Positions 8,540 through 15,115 of a DNA stretch of 19,808 nt are shown in pieces. Each line of letters opens with the position of its first letter. The first letter of the stretch is position 1. The stretch covers positions 1-19,808 of the forward strand of contig DAOVKO010000008.1 of NCBI GenBank assembly GCA_030631725.1, read 5' to 3'. The position numbers and the translations under genes were made by a program. The notes beneath the pieces are model-generated. The model was not told where the DNA came from. It was given only the letters and a program-made list of their open reading frames with translations, and searched no databases. This DNA comes from Actinomycetes bacterium (lineage in GTDB: Bacteria > Planctomycetota > Phycisphaerae > JAACET01).

Positions 8540-9511
8540 ATGGCAGTACCGGATATCAAAGAAAAATGGAGTGCAACAATCAACACGGTAACCATCGGGG
8601 CGACGAGCGAGCAGGGCGGGACGCGAAGCAGCACGGTGAGCGTTGGTGGAGCTGGTGGGCTCGGGGCCCTGAGTTTTGAAGGTCCGCTGGGCAATCGCCC
8701 GGCCATTGCCGTGGAAGTCTGGGACAGCGGAGGCGAGAGCCTTCCTGCCGCTCTGCGGGAAGTCTATGGTGATTCGCTCAACAGCGCCGCCGACTGGGCC
8801 AAGAAAGCCGTTGAGTTCGGGGCGGAGCTGATCTGCCTGAAGCTGCAGGGCACGCATCCCGATGGGGGGGACCGCTCGGCCCAGCAGGCCTGCGACGATG
8901 TCAAGGCTGTGCTCGGAGCCGTGGGGGTGCCGCTGATCGTCTGGGGCTCTGGCGTGCACGATAAGGACAACGAAGTGCTGCCCCGCTTCTGCCACGTAGC
9001 CAGCGGAGAGAACTGCATTGTCGGTACCATCACCGAGAAGAACTACCGAACCCTGGTGGCGGCCTGCCTGGCGGACAAGCATAAGATATTGGCTGAGTCG
9101 CCCCTGGATATCAACATTGCTAAACAGGTGAACATCCTTGCTTCCGACGTGGGCTTTGCCCTGGAAAATATCGTCATATTTCCGACCACGGCCTCGCTGG
9201 GCTATGGCCTGGAATACGTTTATTCTATAATGGAGCGGTGCCGATTGGCGGCTTTGACCGGTGATAAGCTGCTCCAGCAGCCCGTGCTCTGCAACGTGGG
9301 TTTCGAGGCCTGGCGGGCAAAGGAAGCTCGGGGCTCGGACGAAGAGGTGCCCGGCTTCGGGCCGGCCCAAAAACGAGGCCCGCTGTGGGAGGCAACCACG
9401 GCGACCAATCTGTTCCAGTCGGGGGCGGACATATTTGTCATGCGCCATCCGCAGGCCATAAAGATGCTCAACGAGTCGCTCGACGAATACTACGGACCAC
9501 GCGAAAGCTGA
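8540..9511 (+). CDS. acsD: Corrinoid iron-sulfur protein small (delta) subunit
   Basis: This is the small subunit of the corrinoid iron-sulfur protein, 323 aa, which forms a heterodimer with AcsC and helps hold the cobalamin over the active site. Recognisable blocks include an N-terminal TVTIGATSEQGGTRSSTVSV, GNRPAIAVEVWDS, ELICLKLQGTHPDG and IVIFPTTASLGYGLEY, followed by a C-terminal TNLFQSGADIFVMRHP. The protein has a TIM-barrel fold without its own iron-sulfur cluster, consistent with the absence of a Cys cluster here. The ribosome-binding site AAGGAG lies 9 nt before the ATG. It follows cooC by 24 bp and precedes acsE by 53 bp. The subunit genes acsC and acsD are separated by the two maturation genes, a known arrangement. 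Confidence 0.97.
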   Translation: MAVPDIKEKWSATINTVTIGATSEQGGTRSSTVSVGGAGGLGALSFEGPLGNRPAIAVEVWDSGGESLPAALREVYGDSLNSAADWAKKAVEFGAELICLKLQGTHPDGGDRSAQQACDDVKAVLGAVGVPLIVWGSGVHDKDNEVLPRFCHVASGENCIVGTITEKNYRTLVAACLADKHKILAESPLDINIAKQVNILASDVGFALENIVIFPTTASLGYGLEYVYSIMERCRLAALTGDKLLQQPVLCNVGFEAWRAKEARGSDEEVPGFGPAQKRGPLWEATTATNLFQSGADIFVMRHPQAIKMLNESLDEYYGPRES

Positions 9512-9564
9512 AGAGTCAACCGCGGGGCAAGGCCTGGCCGGGTCAACCACAAGGAGGATCAGGA

Positions 9565-10353
9565 ATGTATGTGATCGGCGAACTAATCAACGGGATGTTC
9601 TCTAACGTCAAGAAGGCTATCCAGGAGAAGGATGGGCAGATTATTCAGGAGCTGGCCAAGGCCCAGGAACAAGCCGGGGCCTGGGCTTTGGATGTGAACG
9701 TCGGTCCGGCCAGCCGCGATGCCGTCGGGGCTATGCTCTGGCTGGTGGAGAATATCCGCAAGGTCAGCGATATTCCCGTGGCTATCGACAATGCCAAATG
9801 GGATATCATGCAAGAGGTCATCCCCCAGGTGCCGGGCGAAAAGATTATTAATTCCTCCAAGGCCGACGAGGATCTTCTGGACAAGTACGTGCCTTTGGCG
9901 GCGGTGAACAACGCTTCGCTGATCGGACTGACTCTCGACCAGGCCGGCGTGCCCAACGACGTGGACAAGCGGGTGGAACTGGCTGCGGCTATCCTGACCA
10001 AGTGTGCCGAGCACGGCCTGGACGTAGGCAAGCTCTTTATCGATCCGATTATCCTGCCGATCAATGTGGCCCCGCAGCAGGCGGATAATGTTTTGTGCTC
10101 TTTGGAGCAAATGAAAATGCTGCACGATCCGGCCCCGCACTTCTTGCTGGGGCTCTCGAACCTCTCGCAGAACTGCGCCAACCGCAGCCTCATCAACCGC
10201 GTCTATCTGGCCATGGCCAGGGGTTCCGGTCTGGACGCCGCTATTATGGATCCGCTGGATAGCGAACTGATGGATGTGGCTATTACTACCGATCTGCTTT
10301 GCGGGGCGACCATTTATTGCGATTCGTTCCTGGAAGCCGCCCGGAGCAAGTAA
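9565..10353 (+). CDS. acsE: Methyltetrahydrofolate:corrinoid/iron-sulfur protein methyltransferase
   Basis: This enzyme moves the methyl group from 5-methyltetrahydrofolate to the cobalt of AcsCD, joining the folate and carbonyl branches of the pathway. The 262-aa protein has the pterin-binding TIM-barrel family pattern: VIGELINGMF at the start, LDVNVGPASRD, PVAIDNAKWD, KIINSSKAD, LFIDPIILPIN and FLLGLSNLSQNC. The aspartates and asparagines that bind pterin in this family fall in these blocks. ATG 9565 is preceded by AAGGAGG 7 nt upstream, and the conserved N-terminus begins there, although the open frame extends further back. It is the last recognised pathway gene of the operon. A hairpin and a repeat element lie between it and the next gene. 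Confidence 0.97.
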   Translation: MYVIGELINGMFSNVKKAIQEKDGQIIQELAKAQEQAGAWALDVNVGPASRDAVGAMLWLVENIRKVSDIPVAIDNAKWDIMQEVIPQVPGEKIINSSKADEDLLDKYVPLAAVNNASLIGLTLDQAGVPNDVDKRVELAAAILTKCAEHGLDVGKLFIDPIILPINVAPQQADNVLCSLEQMKMLHDPAPHFLLGLSNLSQNCANRSLINRVYLAMARGSGLDAAIMDPLDSELMDVAITTDLLCGATIYCDSFLEAARSK

Positions 10354-10362
10354 AAGCAGGCT

Positions 10363-10409
10363 TGAGACTTGAGGCTTGAGGCCTGAGTAATCACACCTCA
10401 GGCTTATCT
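10363..10409. repeat. Short tandem CTTGAGGC-like repeats ending in a hairpin
   Basis: Just after acsE the units CTTGAGACTTGAGG, CTTGAGG and CCTGAG occur in tandem. A stem GCCTGAG (10381-10387) and CTCAGGC (10397-10403) follow with a 9-nt loop. The stem could attenuate the message or stabilise its 3' end, but there is no following T-run, so it is not a standard terminator. Confidence 0.45.
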
Positions 10410-10412
10410 AGG

Positions 10413-10528
<116 letters not shown>

Positions 10529-10599
10529 ACTATCTAGCTTCGTGGTTAGAAAGTCTCCGTCGCAGCTAGGTTGGTCAGGGCGAAGGAGGAAAAGAAGTC

Positions 10600-10932
10600 A
10601 TGGATTTGAACTGTCCCGGACGCAAGCACGGCGTGCCGAGCGAATCGACTCTCAAACGCTGCGGCAAGTGCGGCAAAGAAGTGGAAATCTTTGCCGACGA
10701 GGTTTACGTCCGTTGCCATTGCGGGAGTACCGTCTATGCCGAGGAGCCGCCGGCCTGCACTAAGTGGTGTCCCTCGGCTGCACTGTGCCTGGGCAAGGTA
10801 ACCAACCTGGACCAATTGCACGCCAAGCTCAGCGAGTCCGAGCGGGAAGAAGCCAAGAAGTGCGTTGAGCGGATCGGCAAGATGATCGCCAGGGCCAAAG
10901 AACGACACGAAGATCATGACTTACAAGGCTAA
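10600..10932 (+). CDS. Small Cys-rich zinc-ribbon protein of unknown function in the acs operon
   Basis: This 110-aa protein is dominated by cysteines: C5, the pair C21/C24 (RCGKCG), C39/C41 (RCHCG), then C53, C57 and C63 (CTKWCPSAALCLG). The pattern suggests a zinc ribbon plus a further metal site, followed by a basic helical tail. Similar short proteins with the same WC...A..C.G block are found in anaerobes and are sometimes labelled phosphohydrolase in databases, but no phosphohydrolase (HD) motif is present here. The start is well supported by GGAGG upstream (10585-10589). It overlaps the DUF3786 gene by 17 bp, which points to coupled expression. A role in handling or sensing metal for the CODH/ACS system is only a guess. 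Confidence 0.8.
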   Translation: MDLNCPGRKHGVPSESTLKRCGKCGKEVEIFADEVYVRCHCGSTVYAEEPPACTKWCPSAALCLGKVTNLDQLHAKLSESEREEAKKCVERIGKMIARAKERHEDHDLQG

Positions 10933-11569
10933 AACCCGCGAGTTGATCGAGGCGGTTTTGCGGGGGGATAGTCCTCAAAAAAACTACCGGCAGGCCTACG
11001 AGTTGGCCCTGGCCGAGGTCCACAAGACTCCGCTGGCTGTTCTGGAGCGGCTGGGCGTGGTGAGCGAATCGGCCGAGCGGCTCAGCGTTGCTGTTCTGGG
11101 GGGAAGCTTTCACGTTGATCTTGCCGCCGGTGTGGTCAAAGACGACAGCGGGCAGGAGGCACGGCTGGCTTGGGGTATTCTGGTGTTGCACTATCTGCTA
11201 AGCCGCCCGAGCGAGCAGCTGGCCGAGGGTTTTATTTCCTTTATGGATATTCCGGATGCTCGCGGTTATGAAAAGCCCTATCGGGGGCGGGTTATCGAGC
11301 GTTTTCTGCACACGGCCGGTCGCGATGAAGCAGCCTTCAGGGTCGCGGCCAAGCGCCTGGACGGCAAAGAAATCGACCAGGCCGATGCCGCTTATGAGTT
11401 TGCGGTCTTTCCCCGCGTCCGCGTGCAGCTTCTCTGGTATCGCGGCGACAAGGAGATCGACCCGGGAGCCAGCTTCCTGTATGAGAAGCAGATCGTTGGT
11501 ATCTTTTGTGTGGAAGACATTGTGGTGATGTCGGAGCTCCTAGTGGGGGCCCTTTCCGCGAAGCACTAA
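10916..11569 (+). CDS. DUF3786-type protein, function unknown
   Basis: This 217-aa soluble protein fits the DUF3786 family by its C-terminal half: GILVLHYLLSRP, WLSF-like FISFMDIPDARGYEKPYRG, and the late block YEFAVFPRVRVQLLWYRGD, then PGASFLYE. No signal peptide, membrane segment or Cys motif is seen. DUF3786 proteins recur in anaerobes near corrinoid, CODH/ACS and methyltransferase genes, sometimes fused to Fe-S domains, but no reaction is established. The start ATG lies 17 bp inside the preceding gene, and a strong hairpin terminator follows 21 bp after the stop, so this is the last gene of the acs operon. A part in corrinoid-protein assembly is inferred only from position. Confidence 0.75.
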   Translation: MTYKAKTRELIEAVLRGDSPQKNYRQAYELALAEVHKTPLAVLERLGVVSESAERLSVAVLGGSFHVDLAAGVVKDDSGQEARLAWGILVLHYLLSRPSEQLAEGFISFMDIPDARGYEKPYRGRVIERFLHTAGRDEAAFRVAAKRLDGKEIDQADAAYEFAVFPRVRVQLLWYRGDKEIDPGASFLYEKQIVGIFCVEDIVVMSELLVGALSAKH

Positions 11570-11590
11570 GCTCTCAGGCCCCATATTTAG

Positions 11591-11617
11591 CCCCCGGTTT
11601 TACCGGGGGTCTCTTTC
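11591..11617 (+). terminator. Rho-independent terminator of the acs operon
   Basis: An 8-bp GC-rich stem, CCCCCGGT (11591-11598) and ACCGGGGG (11602-11609), with a TTT loop is followed by the T-rich TCTCTTTCT. It lies 21 bp after the DUF3786 stop and fits an intrinsic terminator ending the carbon-fixation operon. Confidence 0.85.
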
Positions 11618-11771
11618 TGTATTATCCCCCTTAAGCCTCAGGCCCCAAGCCTTCTTTATGCCAGGGGTTTCTTCACTTCTAACGCCCCCTTTCCTCACGT
11701 CCTGGGGGGCCTTCTTCCCTCTACGCTCTTCGCTCCACGTTCTACGCCTCACGCCTTCTGCGAAATAGAGT
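11618..11771. other. Pyrimidine-rich degenerate intergenic region
   Basis: No gene is supported here. The + strand is strongly C/T-rich and contains loosely repeated units such as TACGCTCTTCGCTCC, CACGTTCTACGCCTCACGCC and CCTCAGGCCCCAAGCC. The last is reminiscent, on the opposite strand, of the CTTGAGGC repeats after acsE. It looks like decayed low-complexity repeat sequence between two transcription units. Confidence 0.5.
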
Positions 11772-11858
11772 TTACCCTTTGAAGCGGCGTCTGCCGCGAA
11801 AGAGGGCCAATCCGCCAATCAGAAGTAAGGCCCAGACGGGCACTCCCTGAAAAAAATG
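11772..11858 (-). pseudogene. Possible relic: hydrophobic C-terminal tail resembling a PEP-CTERM-like anchor
   Basis: On the - strand, 28 open codons between a TAG and a TAA encode a peptide ending VPVWALLLIGGLALFRGRRR plus FKG. A short polar start, a hydrophobic span of about 15 residues and an Arg-rich end are the three parts of a PEP-CTERM or similar sorting tail. No start codon with a convincing ribosome-binding site and no upstream protein body is present, and the frame closes just upstream. It may be the last trace of a deleted surface-protein gene, or chance. The miaB -10 element abuts the opposite end. Confidence 0.25.
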
Positions 11859-11859
11859 C

Positions 11860-11865
11860 TATAAT
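11860..11865 (+). promoter_or_regulatory. Consensus -10 element for miaB
   Basis: A perfect TATAAT lies 50 bp before the chosen miaB start. The -35 region (around 11837-11842, CGGGCA) does not match consensus. Transcription would begin near 11872, downstream of the alternative TTG start at 11868, which supports ATG 11916 as the true start. Confidence 0.55.
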
Positions 11866-11915
11866 GTTTGGCGAAAGGTCGGCCAAGCGAGACCAGCGGT
11901 TTTGAGTCCCCAGGC

Positions 11916-13307
11916 ATGGCTGCGAAAGTACATATAACTACCTTTGGCTGTCAGATGAATAAGCTGGACAGCGAACTTGTCGCTGGTGAGTTGCTGGGCG
12001 ATGGTTTCGAGTTGGCTGAGCAAGCGGACGCAGCGGACGTTGTGGTTTTTAATACCTGCTCGGTCCGTCAACATGCTGAGAACCGGGTGCTGACCTGTCT
12101 GGGTCGATTGGCCGAGCAGAAGGCACAAAGACCGGGATTAGTTGCGGCGCTGGTTGGTTGCATGGCTCAGCGGCAGGGACTCGAACTGCTCGAACAATTT
12201 CCGGCGCTGGATATCGTCTGCGGGCCGGGCGAATTGCATCGGCTGGGCGGGCTTATAAAAAAGGTTCGGGCCGGGGCTTCTCAGCAATTGGCCGTGACCG
12301 AACGGCTGCGGGCCCGACGGGATGTGCCGGCGGGCCTGGAAGAATTGGATGTTTCTCGTCGGGCTGCTAAAGGTTTCTGTAAGGCCCAGGCCTACGTGCG
12401 GGTGATGCGAGGGTGTGATAAGTTCTGCTCCTATTGCATCGTGCCCAGCGTTCGCGGCCGAGAGATATCCCGTCCGCCGCGGCACATACTCGATGAGGCG
12501 TGCAGGCTCGTCGAGGCCGGCTGTATCGAGATTACCCTGCTGGGCCAGACGGTCAACTCCTACTGCTATGGCGGCGATGGCCGGGAGATCCGCTTTGCCG
12601 AGTTGCTCCGCAAAGTCGGAGCAATTGCCGGCCTTGAGCGTTTGCGCTTTGTAACCAGCTATCCGATCGACTTTAGCGAGGACATTTTTCGGGCCATGGC
12701 CGAGGTGCCGGCGGTGTGCAATTATCTTCATCTGCCGGCCCAGTCCGGCTCGGACCGTATTCTGGCGGCGATGAATCGGCCTTACACTGCCGGTGAGTAT
12801 CTCGCGCTGATTGAGCGCGGCCGAGCCATCGTAGGCGATTTGTCGCTGGCTGGTGATTTTATCGTGGGCTTTCCCGGCGAAAGTGAGCAGGACTTTGAGG
12901 AGACAGTTCGGTTGGTGCGGGCGGTGGGCTATAAGAATTGTTTTATCTTCAAGTACTCGCCCCGCCCGGGCACGGCTGCGGCTAAGCGCTTGAAAGATGA
13001 TGTGCCGGCAGAGGTCAAGCGCCAGCGGAACAATGAGCTATTGGCTGTGCAGGAGGAGGTTTCACTGGAACTGCATCGGGCCTTTATCGGCCAAACGGTC
13101 GAGGTCCTGGTGGAAGGGCCCAGCAAATCAGCTCGCAAGGGGCGGGCTGAACATCAGTACCAACTTACCGGCCGAACCCGCGGCGATCATATCGTGGTTT
13201 TTGACGCCCCCGGCAGAGCTGAGCAGCTTACTGGAAAATTCGCAGAGATAAAAATCCTCGAAGCCTCAGCCCTGACGCTATTTGGCGAATTGGCCTCCTT
13301 GGCCTGA
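11916..13307 (+). CDS. miaB: tRNA-2-methylthio-N6-dimethylallyladenosine synthase
   Basis: This radical-SAM methylthiotransferase of about 463 aa adds the 2-methylthio group to i6A37 of tRNAs reading UNN codons. The N-terminal methylthiotransferase domain carries the auxiliary-cluster cysteines in TFGCQMNKLDSE, FNTCSVRQHAENR and LVGCMAQ. The radical-SAM motif is RGCDKFCSYCIVPSVRGRE (CxxxCxxC), and a C-terminal TRAM domain follows (about the last 65 residues, from AFIGQTVEVLVEG). VRGRE, TSYPIDF and HLPAQSGSD favour MiaB over MtaB or RimO. ATG 11916 is chosen because it starts exactly at the conserved domain. An in-frame TTG at 11868 would add 16 unrelated residues and lies upstream of the predicted transcript start. 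It stands alone, with its own -10 element and an inverted repeat after it. Confidence 0.95.
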   Translation: MAAKVHITTFGCQMNKLDSELVAGELLGDGFELAEQADAADVVVFNTCSVRQHAENRVLTCLGRLAEQKAQRPGLVAALVGCMAQRQGLELLEQFPALDIVCGPGELHRLGGLIKKVRAGASQQLAVTERLRARRDVPAGLEELDVSRRAAKGFCKAQAYVRVMRGCDKFCSYCIVPSVRGREISRPPRHILDEACRLVEAGCIEITLLGQTVNSYCYGGDGREIRFAELLRKVGAIAGLERLRFVTSYPIDFSEDIFRAMAEVPAVCNYLHLPAQSGSDRILAAMNRPYTAGEYLALIERGRAIVGDLSLAGDFIVGFPGESEQDFEETVRLVRAVGYKNCFIFKYSPRPGTAAAKRLKDDVPAEVKRQRNNELLAVQEEVSLELHRAFIGQTVEVLVEGPSKSARKGRAEHQYQLTGRTRGDHIVVFDAPGRAEQLTGKFAEIKILEASALTLFGELASLA

Positions 13308-13381
13308 TTATCGGCTGCGGTTCAGCAGAAGCAAACGGCCTACCGAAGCGCTGTCAATCACGGATTAATGATGAAGGGGGG

Positions 13382-13415
13382 CCCCTAAAGTGCTGGAATT
13401 AGGCGGATTTAGGGG
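13382..13415. repeat. Inverted repeat between miaB and the XRE/ImmA gene
   Basis: A perfect 8-bp inverted repeat, CCCCTAAA (13382-13389) and TTTAGGGG (13408-13415), has an 18-nt loop. The left arm overlaps a GGGGCCCC palindrome. No strong T-run follows. It might act as a weak terminator for miaB or mark the left edge of the A+T-rich module that follows. Confidence 0.4.
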
Positions 13416-13418
13416 AAA

Positions 13419-13492
13419 TTCTTTGAAATGTAAAGAAATCTATTGAAATAAGCCGATATATAAGATATAATTCTTCTGGAGAAGAAAGGAGG
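13419..13492 (+). promoter_or_regulatory. Promoter, candidate operators and RBS of the XRE/ImmA-PIN module
   Basis: TTGAAA (13443-13448) and TATAAT (13466-13471) are separated by exactly 17 bp, a near-perfect sigma-70 promoter. An inverted repeat TTCTTCT-GG-AGAAGAA (13471-13486) covers the expected start site. A second, TTCTTT-7 nt-AAAGAA (13419-13437), lies just upstream of the -35. Both share TTCTT/AAGAA arms and could bind the module's own XRE regulator. The ribosome-binding site AAAGGAGG (13485-13492) overlaps the downstream arm, so the same hairpin might also affect translation. The promoter is directly visible; operator function is inferred. Confidence 0.75.
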
Positions 13493-13497
13493 TCGAT

Positions 13498-14601
13498 ATG
13501 GGCTCAGGGCTTTCAGATCGACTCAAATCAGCACGCGAATCTACGGGATTGACTCAAGAGCAAGTCGCCGAGAGAACGGGGATCGACGATTCCACGATCA
13601 GCAAGTTTGAAAATGGTCGCGGAGAGCCGAGACTTGGCCAACTAGAAAGGTTGGGCGAAGCGTATCACTTGCCCCTGAGCTATTTTTTCTCCAATATTCC
13701 TCACGACACACCAACGGTGCTCTGGAGAAATGAGCCAACCGAGGCGCAAGATATTGCAGGAGAGTTTATCGATCTATGTCGACAATATCACCAATTGGAG
13801 ATATGGACAGGGCAGATACGTCATGCACCTTTGCCAAATCTGGATAATGGACAAGGAGAATTTGGATATATCCAAGCCCAAAGAATAGCGACCGAAGCTA
13901 GAAAAGCTTTCGCACTCGGCGATCGCCCGGGACAGAGATTGGCCGGTATCTTGGGGGAAGTTTACGGAGTCAAAATATTCCATATGGACCTTGGAGATTC
14001 TGGAATTGCAGCGTGTGCTTTCTCAAAGGAATTCAGGAATGCCATTCTTTTAAACAAGAATTGTACAAGTTGGCGACGCAATTTTGATTTAGTGCATGAG
14101 CTTTTCCACCTGCTTACGTGGAAGAGATTCAGGCGTGGCGATGGTATTTGTAAGCCTGATGCACAAGAAGAAAAACTTGCAACTTGTTTCGCAGCAAATC
14201 TACTGCTCCCGGAAGAAATTCTGAAAAACGCTCTTGACGAAGCAGCTAATAAAACCGGCAAGATACCCTTTAGCCGGTTAGATGCTATTGCTCGAGAATT
14301 TGATGTCTCGCTGGAATCATTATTTTGGAGAATGCACTTTCTATATCATTGGAAAGAAGAACACACTAAAAAATATATAGGTCTTGGAAAACAGTATATC
14401 AAAACAATCAAGAGACAGGATGTTCCCTCCCCAGAGAAGTTCCCCGAACGTTATAGAGCTCTTGCGATACAAGCTCTGCAAAACGGCGAAATATCGATCG
14501 GCAGATTTGCTCAATTTATGAATACAAGCCGTCATGAAGCACAACAATATCTAGCGGGAGAGGAATGTGGCTACGCAGAAATTCCAACTCCTGTTAGTTG
14601 A
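13498..14601 (+). CDS. XRE-family HTH regulator with ImmA/IrrE-type zinc peptidase domain
   Basis: This 367-aa two-domain protein has an N-terminal XRE helix-turn-helix (SARESTGLTQEQVAERTGID, then STISKFENGRGEP, about residues 8-60). The C-terminal half is an ImmA/IrrE metallopeptidase with H200-E-L-F-H204 (VHELFHLL) and downstream acidic residues around E224-E225 followed by CFAANLLLPEE. Such proteins repress their own operon and relieve repression by proteolysis, as in ICEBs1 ImmA and PezA-like or Xre-COG2856 pairs. The start has a very strong ribosome-binding site. The last 35 bp overlap the PIN gene in another frame, the hallmark of a coupled antitoxin/toxin-like pair. The gene is visibly more A+T-rich than miaB or the acs genes, suggesting transfer. 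Here it would be the regulator or antitoxin. Confidence 0.92.
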   Translation: MGSGLSDRLKSARESTGLTQEQVAERTGIDDSTISKFENGRGEPRLGQLERLGEAYHLPLSYFFSNIPHDTPTVLWRNEPTEAQDIAGEFIDLCRQYHQLEIWTGQIRHAPLPNLDNGQGEFGYIQAQRIATEARKAFALGDRPGQRLAGILGEVYGVKIFHMDLGDSGIAACAFSKEFRNAILLNKNCTSWRRNFDLVHELFHLLTWKRFRRGDGICKPDAQEEKLATCFAANLLLPEEILKNALDEAANKTGKIPFSRLDAIAREFDVSLESLFWRMHFLYHWKEEHTKKYIGLGKQYIKTIKRQDVPSPEKFPERYRALAIQALQNGEISIGRFAQFMNTSRHEAQQYLAGEECGYAEIPTPVS

Positions 14602-15094
14602 TGCCAACATTATTATCAAATTGCATGAACTTGAAATCTGGGAAGAATTCATAAAACGATGCAAAATAACTGTGACAGAAACTGTTGCCTACGATGAAGC
14701 ACATTTTTGGATAGATCAGAATGAGGTGAGACACGATTTTGATCTTTTGGAAGAAATAGACAACAAAAAGATTTCCTGCGAAAGCGTCCCTCTTGACCAA
14801 GCCGAAGATTTCCTCAGGAACTTTGACTCAACGTATGCGATTCACGCCGGTGAAGCAGAACCCCTTGCGTTGCTCTTTGCATCTGAAGAAAACTGGCTAA
14901 TCTGTTCCGCAGATGGAATAGTTTTTAGAGTTCTGGGGCGTACAGGACGAGCAGACCAAGGAATATCTTTGGAAGAACTCCTCTACCAAATCGGTCTCGG
15001 ACGCAAGTTGGAGCGACAGTACACCAAGAAATTTAGAGAACAATTCACGCAGAAGGGGCAGGAGGACAGTATAAGAGAACGCGGTATGACCTAG
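14567..15094 (+). CDS. PIN-domain protein (DUF3368-like), probable toxin RNase
   Basis: This 175-aa protein has a PIN-domain plan: an N-terminal LLLVDANIIIKL with acidic D12, a mid-region HAGEAEPLALL (E96/E98), and CSADGIVFRVLG with D116. These are candidate metal-binding acids of a Mg-dependent RNase. The GEAE...A.L motif is typical of DUF3368-like PIN proteins. The start is GTG 14567, with GGGAGAGG a few bases upstream, 35 bp inside the preceding gene. A basic tail (about the last 30 residues) follows the PIN core. Paired with an XRE/ImmA regulator it resembles the Xre-metallopeptidase plus PIN combinations proposed as toxin-antitoxin systems. Toxicity and target are not established. Confidence 0.82.
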   Translation: MATQKFQLLLVDANIIIKLHELEIWEEFIKRCKITVTETVAYDEAHFWIDQNEVRHDFDLLEEIDNKKISCESVPLDQAEDFLRNFDSTYAIHAGEAEPLALLFASEENWLICSADGIVFRVLGRTGRADQGISLEELLYQIGLGRKLERQYTKKFREQFTQKGQEDSIRERGMT

Positions 15095-15115
15095 CCTCGT
15101 GGCTGAGAAGTTGGC

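Noticed and set aside
8531..9550. 339-codon open frame on the - strand opposite acsD
   Set aside because: acsD matches its family along its full length with a good ribosome-binding site; the antisense frame shows no recognisable motif.
10535..10554. Similarity of CTAGCTTCGTGGTTAGAAAG to a stretch near 15092-15112
   Set aside because: About 17 of 21 positions agree, a level expected by chance between two places in a window of this size.
11868..11915. TTG start extending miaB by 16 residues
   Set aside because: The extension has no MiaB similarity, and the TATAAT at 11860 puts the transcript start downstream of this codon.
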